Part shown: one piece after another, positions 24,121 through 35,961 of the stretch
Numbering within the stretch: the stretch's first letter is position 1
How the letters are laid out: every line of letters begins with the position of its first letter
NCBI GenBank assembly: GCA_905183005.1
Contig: CAJJDO010000002.1
Location: 844,656-908,655 of the forward strand
Source of the DNA: Paramecium pentaurelia
Lineage: Eukaryota; Ciliophora; Oligohymenophorea; Peniculida; Parameciidae
DNA length: 64,000 bases
Direction: 5' to 3'
Translations under genes and position numbers: made by a program
Notes under the pieces: generated by a model
Databases searched by the model: none
What the model saw: only the letters and a program-made list of their open reading frames with translations
What the model was told of the DNA's origin: nothing

Positions 24121-24976
24121 TCATAATTCTTAACTTATAAACTGCAGACAAGCCTCAAGATCTCCATCCCATGCAATATCAGCTAAATATTAGTTAGATC
24201 CTTCTCCTATAAATCTAAATCAAATAAGAAATTACAATACCCTTTCTTTTATTCTTTTATGAATCGTTTTCTTAATTGAGGTAAAAATGGTTAAATCATT
24301 TTAGACATCTTATTACTAGCATAATAGAAGCATCTGAAAATTTTGTAATAGTTTTTGGTAGACAAATATGAGCACATACTATTTAAATGATAAAATATAT
24401 CTACTTCAAAGCAAAATAAATGAGATCGTTTTCTGAATCAATTGTTTATGTATTGAAAATATTAATAAGTTAATCCTTATTATCTTTGAGAGCATGGTAT
24501 AAAATTATATAACATAAAAATTCTGATTTTTTTTTAGTTTAGATTGGCATTAAATAAAGCTCTAGTAATTTCATTTAACATTATTCAAAAGTATACAAAT
24601 CTAAGTTTTCTATACTGACTAAAGCATTGGTTTCATAGGTTTTTATGGTAAATTCATTTTCAATATTTTAAACACTAATATCCTATCTAATTGATCTTAA
24701 TTAATCAATAAAATATTGATAGTCAATTTCACCAGTTTTATATTATTTTTTGAATAATTTCAAAGCTTCTTAGAGAATATTTAATGGTCGTATTTTCTCA
24801 TAATCAATTTATTATGTCAATCTCAAATATGGCTTATGAAGTGATTGATTACTTGGTTCTTGAGTATCCTTTTTAGGATATAAGGCATTATAAAGATCAC
24901 ATAATTCAGCATCTTCTTAAGCTTGCTTTCGAATTCTCTGTAGTTGATATTTAGAAATTTTATATTAATAAGTCAT
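24121..24976 (-). CDS. THP3/LENG8-like SAC3/GANP-domain protein
   Basis: 267 aa after two 26-nt introns. The SAC3/GANP core is clear: KPYLRLTQQIDYEKIRPLN, YFIDQLRSIRQDISVQNIEN, EFTIKTYETNALVSIEN and FEQCQMKLLELY. Proteins of this type (yeast Thp3, animal LENG8) form nuclear complexes with a CSN12-like PCI protein and act in transcription elongation and mRNA processing. It is shorter than LENG8 and lacks the long N-terminal region. The start ATG overlaps the TGA of the phosphatase gene (ATGA, 4 nt shared); an in-frame TGA just upstream and no other ATG support this start. Confidence 0.8.
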
Positions 24977-25924
24977 ATAAAATAATTTTTATCAGCACCA
25001 AGCATCATGCTTTTAGTTCCTAAATCTTTTTTCATGTTTTCAGGACTTTCACTAAAAATATTAAAATATCGATTATCTTATTCATCAATTTCAAGAATAG
25101 AAGCAAGATTACCATTTCTATATAAATAATTAGGAGCACTCCAAACTGTAATACATCTATCTTCAAATTTCAAATTAAATCCTTCATTGCATAATTAATG
25201 AGCTCTAATCAAATGTGTCATATTATTGAAATGTAGAAATTCCTTAAGAACTTAACCTCCAAAAACAAAACCTGCTCCTCTTGGAGATATTTTAAAACCT
25301 GGAGTATCCTCATCATCAGGATCAGACCACATAATATCTGTAAATGCTCCTTCATGAGGAATCTCTTAAAATCTATTCAAATGTTCTATTTCATCCACAC
25401 TCTCTATACAAGGAGATAGTCCTCCATGCACACATAATAGATTTGTACCAACTATACAAGCAATAGGAATGTAATCAAACATATCTGTAAAATATTCCCA
25501 TGCTTAAGTATTCCCATATTTCTATTGGCATTCCATATAAAATCCATAATTTTAAGTAATTCCTCTGGTTTCATGATTTCCTCTAATTAATGTGACTCTA
25601 TTTGGGAATTTTACTTTAAGGAGGGAAAGTAATGAAATTACTTCTACACTATGAGCTCCCCTATCTACATAATCACCTAAAAATAAATAATTAGTAAAAG
25701 GAGGTTTTCCTCCAACTTTAAAAAGCTCTTAAACATCATATAATTAACTAAATATAAAATTTCAATTACCCATGAACATCTCCAACTATTGTGACAGGAG
25801 TTGGGATTTTTTTTACATTTGGTTCTTTAGAAAAAATCTCTTTCAAAGTTAAACAAATAAACTTGATAGCATTTTCATTAAGCAACTCTCCTTAATAAGC
25901 TTATTCAAGAAATTTATCAATCAT
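24973..25924 (-). CDS. PP2A-family serine/threonine phosphatase catalytic subunit (PP2A/PP4/PP6)
   Basis: 309 aa after a 22-nt intron that splits the Gly codon of the first metal motif. Metal-binding and catalytic signatures are intact: GDVHGQLYD, GDYVDRG, RGNHETR, HGGLSP and RAHQLCNEG. VWSAPNY and the C-terminal NYFI (compare the methylated DYFL terminus of PP2A) place it in the PP2A/PP4/PP6 group; VWSAPNYLYRNGN is most like PP4/PP6. Its start overlaps the stop of the giant coiled-coil gene by 8 nt, and its stop overlaps the next start by 4 nt. Confidence 0.95.
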
Positions 25925-27546
25925 TTTATAATTATATAGAATTATTATTTAACTATTTTACAAACTTTGCTGCGTTTCTAAGTACATCATAGTTATCAAA
26001 TGGATTTGTATATAGAGAATGATTTCTAATTATTATAATTTAAATAAGAATACCTCTTTTTGTATGAACTTTTACTTATTGTAGAATATTATTCATCTGA
26101 TTATAAATAAGGTAGTTTTTTCTAAATATTTTAAGGAATAGTTGGAATAGTAACTTAAACACTTCTAATAACTCTCTCAGTATTTTATTATTTTGGTTTA
26201 TTAAATAGATTACAAGTTGATTTATAATTTTCTAATTCTACTTCTAAATATTGGATAAGAGTATAACATTTTGCAAGTTATTCTTTTTTTTATTCTAATT
26301 ATTTTCTTAAATCTTAAACTTCAACATTAGCATTTTATAATTATGATAATTAAGCCATATTTTCTTAATGATATTATTTTGATGTTAATAATTCATCTTT
26401 TTTTGCAATTTATTAATTCAAATTTCTAATAATCTTTTCTTATTAAAAGATTTTCTATTTTAATTCATCTATTTAATCTGATTTAGTTGGTGTTTAGGGT
26501 TTAGCTTTTTCTTTAATTTCTTTCCTAACTACAATAGAATTTGAGTGTAATTTAATTTTTACATTTTCTTCTTTTTCTTTAGGAGCATTAGTCAATTAAA
26601 TCATCAATTCATTTTATTTATTTGTTGCTTTAATTTATTCTTATTATTATAATAATTCATCTTTTAATTATAAATTTTAGTATTTTTATTACATTAATTA
26701 ATCACTTAAGTTTGATATTAAATCTTAAAGATTTTCAATTTCTTTTTCTTTTTTTTCAAGTTCTACTTTAGTTTCATTTAATTATTCAATTTACATTTAT
26801 TAAAATTTAACTTAATGATCTAATTAATCACATTTTTCATAGATATCATCATCCAAATTACCAAAACAACTTGCATCCTGAGTTATTTTTTATATAGGTT
26901 AATTTTTTTGATAATATTCTATTATTAAATTCATTCTAAGATTTTCTTACTCTATTTCAATTAAATTATTTTATAATTTTGCATAATCTTTCTATAATTA
27001 AATATATTCTTAATTTTCCTTAATTTATTCTTAATTAATTTATAATCCCTATTATTCATTTTCTAATTAAAATTATTAAGTAGTATAAGGAGTTATTTTA
27101 AGAGACCATTCTGTTTGAATATGAGTGCTTCTACTAGCTTTTGTATATGTAGTATCTGCTACAGTTTCAGGAGTTTGATTAATATGATTATGTTCAGTTA
27201 AGTCTGTATCTAATTTCAATTTAAATTTTTTAGAATGTTATTTCTTTTATGAAAGTCTTTTAGCTTATATTATTTAATTTAATTTTAATTTTCTAGCTTT
27301 TTAATAAGAATAATCATTTTATTATTATTACAAAATTAATTCTTAATTAATGTCCCCTTTATTCATAAAAATTGATGTTTCTTATTGTGCCTATTAATCA
27401 ATATATTCTTTTAAAGTTATTCCATTTTAATCTAATTATGGAAGTTCAGAGTTAGAATTCTACAAATTATTTTAATTAAATTCTTCTTGTTTATTTTCAA
27501 TAATTTATTAATTTGATTAATTGACTTCAATATTATTTATAGTTTC

Positions 27547-27610
<64 letters not shown>

Positions 27611-29734
27611 ATTAATTCTTAATTTTCATCAATTTATTATTAATTATTCTCCTCTATTACTTTTATACTTTAAATAACATTGTTAATAGATTACATATCA
27701 TTTATTTATTCTGAATTCATAGATTATACTTATATTTAATTTTTGATATCATTTTATTCAGAATCATCTTCTTTAACACCCATCAATAAAGGAACTGGTT
27801 GAGGAGAAAAGAAATTATAAGTTTTTCTTCTTTATTATAATGGTTATTAAATTATTTATTTTTCTACTATTAATTCAGGCATTGAATCAGGATTCTCTTT
27901 TTATTCTTGATTACTTAATTCATTATTTTCTTCCTAAGATTGTGATGATTATTCATCTAATTATTCTTCTGTTTTTGTTGTAATTAAAACTTTATCATCT
28001 GTTTATGTAAATTTATCTTCTTTATTAATTTAATCTTATATTAAATTATTAGTTTATTCTATATTATCATTCTATAAATCATTTGATTTTTAATTTTCAC
28101 TTAATTATTATATGAGATCTGATTATTCTAAAATACTTGGAAAAACTTGTAGATCTTCTAATTTATGAATTGAGTAAGATACTTACTTTTAATTAAATTT
28201 CTTTTATGATTCTTAAGATCCTTAAATACTATTTTTTAAGATATTCAATTATAATTCTGAAATCCTTTTTTCTAATGTTGCTATAAGTTTATCTTAAGAT
28301 AAATTTATTTATAATTATTTATTTAATTTATTTTTTAAATCTAAATTTTGAGTTTCATACATATTTTAAACTTCATTAAATTCTAATTTTTATTCTTAAT
28401 TAGATCTAATTAATACTAATAAATATTCTAGAGAGAATTATAACATTTATTAATATTATTAAGTCTTTATTTCTAATCCTAAAAATGTTGATGCATTTGT
28501 ATATATTTCTTTGATTAATTAATTATAATTTTGAATAGTTATTTAATTCTCTTGATTTTAAAATTTTAAATCTTAAATCTCTTATAATAACTCATTTTAA
28601 CGTTATTATTCTTTTTTATATCTTGAATCTCCATCTTTAAATTATTAAAGTATTTTATTATATTCATATTATTATGTATTAATTTTCTATTCTTAATTTA
28701 TTTAAAGTTCTTTAAGCATTTCAACTTATTTTCTCAATTCAGTTGTAACTTTATCATTTTCATCTTTATGTGTTAAAATATATGATTCCTTTAATTTATA
28801 ATCTTCTTACAATTTATCAAAATTCTCTTTCAATCTTTCATAATCTTTATCTTTTAAATTCGATAATTAAGTTAACTATTCTATTTACTCTTAAATATTC
28901 TTTTTATAAATATCAAAATCATTTTATATACATTTGCATTTAATTTCCCATGACTAAATACTATCTTTTATAGTTTATTCTAATTCATTAGTTTTTTCAC
29001 TTAATTTATTTTACCAATAGACTTTTTAATCTGTCAATTTTGTATCATAATGAATTGTCTATTTTTTTAGTATATCCTCCTTTTAATGTATTGTTTTAAT
29101 TAAACTTGCTCTCCCAGTTTCTAAATCAACTATTTTTACATTTAACTATTTAATAGTATTCTCCATATTAAAAACTTATTAATAGAAATCATCTTCAAGT
29201 TTTTAAAATTATCCTTTTACAACTTCAAGAGCTATTTCTAAATCTTTTCTTTCTATTAAAGCTTCTTATTTCATTTTATCATAGATTTCTTTATTGTCTT
29301 TTTGAAGTTGCTAAACTAATTGTCTCTCAAATGATAATTAAGATTCCAATAATAATATTCTCTAATCTTTAGCAGAAATAGTATCTTTATAATATGTAAT
29401 GTCTAATTCAATATTACAATTACTTTACCTTCATTTAATAATTCACTTATTGTTATTAAATCTGCTAACTTTTTCAAGAGTTCTCTACTCTCACCCTTTG
29501 CATTTATATCCATTATTAACTATGAATATTCCTGACATCTTTTGAATGATATTTTGTATACCTTTAATCTATATAATATTTCATTGCTAACAGTTATTCC
29601 TTAAGTGATGAACATTCCTCTGATGATACATAGAATATCTTCTATAAATGTTAAATGTTTTCCCTTAACTTTTATTGGAAATGTGTACTAATTTCTTTAA
29701 TTTTTTCATTTTATAGTAGTTAATCTGCCATCAT
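25917..29734 (-). CDS. Giant coiled-coil protein with polyglutamine tract
   Basis: About 1,246 aa after introns of 23, 26 and 28 nt; the total is a whole number of codons. Nearly the whole protein is heptad-rich (Glu/Lys/Gln/Leu), interrupted by a run of 20 Gln all encoded by TAA and flanked by Asn/Asp-rich sequence. The last ~80 residues are non-coiled (TIPTIPQNIQKKLPYLQS, NPFDNYDVLRNAA) and may be a small docking motif. No family was recognised; golgin, basal-body or cortical scaffold roles fit the architecture but are guesses. The TGA lies inside the start region of the phosphatase gene. Confidence 0.75.
27547..27606 (-). repeat. (TAA)20 microsatellite encoding Gln20
   Basis: A perfect trinucleotide run inside the giant coiled-coil gene; on the minus strand it is read as 20 consecutive TAA glutamine codons. 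In the standard code the same tract would be 20 stop codons. Likely length-polymorphic. Confidence 0.95.
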
Positions 29735-30104
29735 AATTATTAATTATAAGACTGTGTTATAATCATTTCTGAGCTATAATCTATGAAAGAATATATACAT
29801 CTATATAATAGTATTAAATTCAGAATTTAAAGAATATACAACAGAAAAACTAAAGAAAAGATAACCAAAAGTAAAAAAAATTATATTACAAAAATGCAGT
29901 TAAGATATAGATTTAAATTCTTAAAATTATTTGATACTCTAAATCTACTATTCTTTCTAAACGATTATATTAATTCTACTGATTTATTTATGTTTCTGGT
30001 GTAACATTGTAATGATGAAACACCAGAAACAATGTAAGTTTAAATCAAAGATATTATTGAAATTATTGTAAGATGAATCTTTAAATAGAAAATTTATCAT
30101 TCTA
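29735..30104. other. Intergenic with a perfect inverted repeat
   Basis: Spacer upstream of the giant coiled-coil gene and downstream of a kinase gene (both minus). Apart from the hairpin at 29991-30031 nothing is recognised. Confidence 0.4.
29991..30031. repeat. 12-bp perfect inverted repeat (hairpin) in a spacer
   Basis: Arms TGTTTCTGGTGT (29991-30002) and ACACCAGAAACA (30020-30031) are perfect reverse complements around a 17-nt loop. It is notably more GC-rich than its surroundings. It could be a palindromic protein-binding site, an RNA hairpin in a 3' untranslated region of the kinase transcript, or a mobile-element relic. Confidence 0.85.
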
Positions 30105-31721
30105 TCATTCATCATTAAGGATTTAATTTATTATAGGTTGTAATGCTCTTATATAGTCTTCTACCATCTAGATTTCCTCAACATATTACACAAAGCCTAA
30201 AATATTTTTCCCTTATGATAACTAACTTTAACTTAATAGTATTTCCACTTATTCCTAATATTTAGAATATATATTTTACAAAATCATTTATTTGATCACA
30301 AGCTATCAATAATTTAAGTTATATCAATTTCTTTTTGAACATCAATTTATTATCTTAGAAATTTAAAGAATTCAACTGATTAAAAAAATAAGCTAAATAA
30401 CTCTAAAAATGTTTATCAAACTATTTGCTTCTCTCTATGTATTTAAATTCTTCTTCCAAATCTTTAGAATTACAAAATATTATTTCCTTTTTTGTATTAG
30501 AATACCAAGTCCTAAATAAAATAAATAATATTTGAACTTAACATTCATCAAATATTCGTTTCGATAGTCAGATAGAAACGTTTATTCTTCTTTATAATGT
30601 TTAACCTCATCACCTTTTTTTGCAGTTTATAATTCTAAGATTTTTTCTTCTACATATTTAATTAAAAGTTTAATAATCAAAAGTCCACTTTAATATAAAT
30701 ATATGCTTGCATCATCAATTTATAATAAGCATAAGTCTAATATTATTTGTTTCAAAAATTGATATTTTTCTTACCAAGCATTAAAATAGAATGATGAAAT
30801 AATTTAAATTGAATCAGAATTAGTTTATGTATTAATTACATATTAGTATATACAAGAAGATACATATAACCAATCTGCTCTATCTTAAGGATTTTCTTGA
30901 ACCATTTTGAGAATCAAATTTTTTAAGATATCATTAATTTAGATATTGCTTTTCTTAATTTTCTCTTTAAAATCAATACTATTTTATTATTTCTTTAGTA
31001 AACCGTATAACATTTCGTAGAAGACAACGCCTAATGAATATATATCAGCTTTGTATGGTGAATATTTTTATTTTTTATTAACTTCGGGTGCTGAATAAAA
31101 AGGAGTTCCCACAAGTGATTATGTTGTCATTAACATATTGTCTATATATTTTGCTAAATTCACATCTGTTATTTTTATCCAACCATCTTTAACTAATATA
31201 TTTTCTGGCTTAATATCTCTATGACAATAGTTTATTTCATGAAGACAATAAAATAAATATAAATAAATACCATTTTTCTCCTTCAACTATTTAAATTAAA
31301 ATATCAACTGCTTCCCGTTCAGTTAATCTTTTATCTTTTTTTTTTTCAATATATTCTTTAAGATTTGCTTAAATAGATATGTTATTCTATATTACAATCA
31401 CATAATTCTAAAACTATATTATAATGTTCCTATGTTTCAAAGTTATCTAAAAGTTCAATGACATTCTTATGATTATTTTTCTTACATTTTTCTAAAATTT
31501 TAATTTCCAAATCATATGATTCTTTTAATTTTTCAGCTGTTAATCTTTTTTCTATTTTTGACTTTTTTTATATTTATTTTAATGCCACATATTTATTAGT
31601 TTCACAATGTTTTGCTTCATAAACCTTGAATTACTTATTTAAATACTGTACACATTAGTCCTTCTCCCAATAATTTTTAATTGTTACAAATGTAATTGCC
31701 TATAATTCGAGGCCCAGACAT
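30105..31721 (-). CDS. Protein kinase with DVN in place of DFG
   Basis: About 498 aa after introns of 22, 28, 22, 26 and 22 nt; frames and total length agree. Kinase motifs in order: GEGLMCTVYEAKH, KYVALKQI, NVIELLDNFE, HRDIKPEN, then KITDVNLAKY where DFG is expected, GTPFYSAPEV and ADIYSLGVVFYEM. The metal-binding Asp is kept but Phe-Gly is Val-Asn, which normally distorts the activation segment; activity is therefore doubtful. The ~240-residue C-terminal region is helical with no named domain and ends ALQPIINQILNDE, reminiscent of the long helical tails of ULK-like kinases. The third intron removes a segment that could also be read, so the start of helix alpha-E is uncertain. Confidence 0.8.
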
Positions 31722-31821
31722 TATTAATGTATTATAATATATTAAGATAATAAAAATTTAAATCGTAAAAAAATATCAGGTTATATATAAAGTTAATAAA
31801 AATTTATATAATAAACTATAA

Positions 31822-32689
31822 TCAAGCCACAGAAACATTTCGAACTTTAGAAGTTCGTTTGTGATCTACTGGAGTTAATTATCTTTTAAATTATGGTAAA
31901 GTGACATTTAAATCTATTATTTTTTTATTTATAATATATTATGTTCTTCTTTAACCTTAAGGAGCTGTTGTTGGCTTGACAGTTTAATTCAAATTACTAC
32001 TAATATCTATAGATTTTTCAGATACTTTTTTAATCTGAAATGATCTATCACATTATTTCATTTCTTTTTCTAAATTCTCTGCCTATTATTAAATTTTCTT
32101 TCTATATTCATTTGCATCAAAATTATCAATGTACATATGTTCTATTTATTTTAGATTATTTTACTTGTTAAATCTCTTATTTATTATTTCATAATTAATG
32201 AATGTCTATTAATACTATTAGTATTCATTTATTTTTTATAAACTTCTTAGTGATCTTATTATTTTTATTCAATAGGTTTTTATTCTTTCAAATTTACAAC
32301 TTAAACTTCTATTTTCTTTTTATGAGAGAATCTTCTAATCATAGATTTATTAGTAGTTGTATGATCAGAGAAAGTATTATTTTAATATAATTCTCCTAAA
32401 TCTATTATTGGTTTATCTATTAATTTAAGTGTCAATGCCTAAAATGAATCTATGGTTGGTCTAATATTGTATTCTTAATCATCTAATAAAATTGAAGAGT
32501 TCTAGCAATCAACTTGATAAAGATTAATAGCTGATCTTGTCATTTATTTCACTATTACTTGATCTAATGCATAGATTCATATTTCAAAAAAGAAGGTATT
32601 TTTGCATCTATTTAATGTTCTTTAATCAATTTTCTGGCCTTATGTATTATCTATTTGACAATGTCATCTACAATAATTTCTGAAATCAT
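31822..32689 (-). CDS. Hypothetical basic/coiled protein
   Basis: 273 aa after two 23-nt introns; the spliced length is exact. It contains charged, Gln-rich helical segments (KIQQQAENLEKEMKQ) and a basic C-terminus (KRQLTPVDHKRTSKVRN). No domain was recognised. It lies 40 nt downstream of the stop of a kinase gene on the same strand and 100 nt from the start of the next kinase. Confidence 0.6.
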
Positions 32690-32729
32690 ATGTGGTTGTA
32701 ATAATTTAATATATATAAATAATAATTTA

Positions 32730-33548
32730 TCAAAATAAATGTGCATCATCCTTTACTTCTTAAAGATAAGGATGATCATAAATTATATCTAGAGTAGTTC
32801 TAGTAGTTGAATCTGGCTAAAGAAATTGCTCCAGAAAATCCTATGTGATTATATCTATTTATTATTTTGACAATTTTTAAACGAGTGTCCAATATTATTA
32901 CCATTTTTTTTATTAAATTAATTTCCATAATTTACAATTGGCACTAGGTTTAGTTGATTTGAAAGGTAAAAAACCCAATATTAACTAAAATAAAGTAACT
33001 CCTAATGAAAACACATCACTCTTAATTAGAACTTAAGTATTTATATTCTCACTATTATGACCTCCCAATAGTGTTTCTTAGTGTAATTCAGGAGGCATAT
33101 AATTAAGAGTACCAACAGTTCTTTTTGCTGTACAATTACTTAATAGTTCTGCAAAGCCGAAATCACATAAAACTAATCCACCTTCTTTATCTATCAAAAT
33201 GTTCTCTAATTTGATGTCTCTATGAACTACTTGATTTTAATGAACATAGTTTATAATTTTGATCAAAGTCTTACATATTTCCTTTATTATTTGTGTGTTT
33301 AGATTCTGAGATTTGACTACTTCAAATAAATCATGTGTTTAAAGTCTTTCTAAAACCAAGTAGTTATCTGTGTACATGATGAGTTTTACTATATGATTAC
33401 TTTTGAGAAGTTCTAAAATTTGAACTTCCTTCATTCTTGACTATATTGAGTAGAATGATTTATATTCCTTAATTACATAATTGGGATCTTCGCTTAGGAA
33501 CACATTAGACGAAGATCCTTCACTCAATAGAGTGGTCTTGTTGTTCAT
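32730..33548 (-). CDS. Compact serine/threonine protein kinase
   Basis: Intronless, 272 aa, essentially only a kinase domain. Motifs: GSSSNVFLSED, YVIKEYK (Lys), KEVQILELL, HRDIKLENIL, LCDFGFAELL, GTLNYMPPEL, SDVFSLGVTLFQLI and the subdomain XI region around RTTLDIIYDHPYL. All catalytic residues are present, so it should be active. HRDIKLEN and the compact form resemble the CAMK/AGC-like kinases abundant in ciliates; the family cannot be fixed further. Confidence 0.9.
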
Positions 33549-33622
33549 ATGCTTTTAAGAATGATTGATTTATAATTATAAAAGAATAAAAAGGGATATA
33601 TATTTTATTCAGTTATAAATTA

Positions 33623-35920
33623 ATGGGTTAGGCAGATAGTAAATAGGAGAAGGATTTTTTAAGAAAGATTGACTCGCAATACGAATTCATCAAACATCTT
33701 AATGATGCAAGTGAATCATCATAATTATAAAGTAGGATACGGGGATGGTAAATTGTTCGGTAAGAAAAATGACAAGTCATAAATGATTGTATTAAAGAAC
33801 ATAAGTGTTCCAGATGAAGCTAGTTATTAAGCTTGGAAGAATAAATTATAGATGAGACAATCTCTAAAACATCCTAATATTATTGAATTAAAAGGTATGC
33901 ATAACGAATAATATCAATTAGAATCAATTTAATCAGAAGAAGAGTAAGTTTGCAGTACCTTTTATAAGGTGAACCTCGTATTTGAATACATACCTTAAAC
34001 TCTAAAAGATGCTCTAGAATAAAGAAAATAAGCAGGTGCTTATTATGGAGAATAAGAGATTTTGTAAATGTTAAATGGAGCAATTGATGGATTGGCCAAA
34101 TTACAAGAATTTAAGATTGCCCATTAAAATTTGAGAGTGTAAACTTTATCCTATCAAAATGGAATTATCAAAGTTAGTGACATCCCCTTATTAGCCAATA
34201 TCACATCCTTTGCAGCTGTTTTACAAGATTATGGAGATGCATCTCAAGGCAATTATCTGTCTCCTATATTGACTAAGGCAGTTTATGAAAGTAATCATAT
34301 GCCTTAACATAATTTATTTAAATCAGATGTATATACTCTTGGAATGATATTCCTTTAAGTTTGTTTACTATAACCTTAAGATAATTGTTATGATTACTTT
34401 GAAGGCAAAATAAACATGTAATAATTGTTCACAAACATTGAATAAGCTAGAACTATTTATACTTCTGAATTAGTTGAAATAATTGAAGAAATGCTTGAAT
34501 AAGTTGAAAATGATAGACCTGATTTTATTTAATTGAGGAATAAAAGGAAATAAACTATTGTCAAATAAGAACCTCAATTAGCTGATAAAAACTCTCTTTA
34601 ATAAGATGATGAATACTAAATGATGTTCTATAAGAATAATGATAATTAATTTGAAGTCAATTAATCAGTCTAACCTTCTTATTAAGATGAAGGACCAATT
34701 CCATTACTAGAAGATAATTATGATGAGTTACATCCACCCTTTAAAGAACCATAACCAGCTAGTTATAATGACCATGATATATTGATTCACAATGCAGATA
34801 TCACTAGGAATTCTATCTGTAATTAAAATATTAATATTTAATTTAGCTCCAATGAAGTAAAATAACTCAATTGGATATATTCCAAAATCATAAATCTAAG
34901 AAATTTAAGTTCAACCAATCTCATTTGCTTAAAATAATAATATTTTAAATTAAGATATTTATAGAGTTCCAGATATGCCAAAATAAAATATTAAATATGA
35001 TTCTTATACTAATACAAGTACATATAAAGATTAAACAAATCTCAAAAAATAAGATGCTTACACTCAATCAAGTTAATTATTCAATAATAATGATTAATAA
35101 AAATCCAATATTCAATATTAATAATAATAATATGTGACTGCCTATTAACCTTAAAGAGAATCATTTAAAGTCACTGATTATATGGATAAATTTCATTTTT
35201 CATCACCAAATGATATCAAAATATTTGAATAAAATCATTAAATTGATTACAACCAACCAAATAGAGAATCTTATTAATATTATTCTGCATAACCATAGAG
35301 TAGATTTATGTCTGTATAATAATAACCAATTTAATAATAATCAAATTATATACCTATATAGACAGTATCAACATATCTCCCAAAATAGAATTTGTCAACT
35401 TATGTTAATGAAACCTATCCAAATGGATAAAGATATGTTGGAGAGAAAATTAATGGAAAAAAAGAAGGCAGAGGAAGATTATATTATAAAGAAGGAGGCT
35501 ATTATGATGGAAATTGGAAAAATGACAGAATTAATGGATAAGGTATGAAATTATTATTTAAATATAGGTGTATTATATTATGCAAGTGGAAGACCAGCAT
35601 ATGATGGAGAATGGATTGATGACAAGTTTTAAGGATAAGGTATATTATATAATGATACTCCTAAAATTGAAGATATTAATTATAGAAATCTAGAAGATAT
35701 TGGAAAGTAATTTAATCTTAATAATTTAAGTGCTTGGACCAAATATGTTGGATAATTTTATGATGATAATAAAAATGGATAAGGAACTCTCTATTTTTTG
35801 AATGGGGATCGTTTTGAGGGAAATTTTTAAGATGATCAAGTTTAAGGATAAGGTAGATATATTTCAATAGGAGGATAAGTAATCTAAGGAATTTGGAACT
35901 TTAATCGTTTTGTGTAATGA
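33623..35920 (+). CDS. Pseudokinase fused to MORN repeats
   Basis: 731 aa after introns of 22, 27, 28 and 25 nt. It begins MGQADSKQ, a good N-myristoylation context. Residues ~25-300 follow the kinase fold (glycine loop IGYGDGKLFG, Lys in MIVLKNI, KHPNIIEL, SDVYTLGMIF), but HRDLKPEN reads AHQNLRVQT and DFG reads SDIPLL, so catalysis and metal binding should be lost. A long Gln/Asn-rich linker follows. The C-terminal ~180 residues carry MORN repeats (YPNGQRYVGEKINGKKEG, EGGYYDGNWKNDRINGQG, GDRFEGNFQDDQVQGQGR). MORN repeats often bind lipids or membranes. An acylated membrane-associated scaffold is the likely role (inference). Confidence 0.85.
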
Positions 35921-35961
35921 AATTCTATATTTATATTAAGTAATATATAAATTTTAACCAT

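Noticed and set aside
24973..25924. Fusion of the phosphatase and the SAC3-like protein into one gene
   Set aside because: The phosphatase ends with a typical PP2A-family terminus (NYFI) and no GT..AG intron of normal size removes its TGA.
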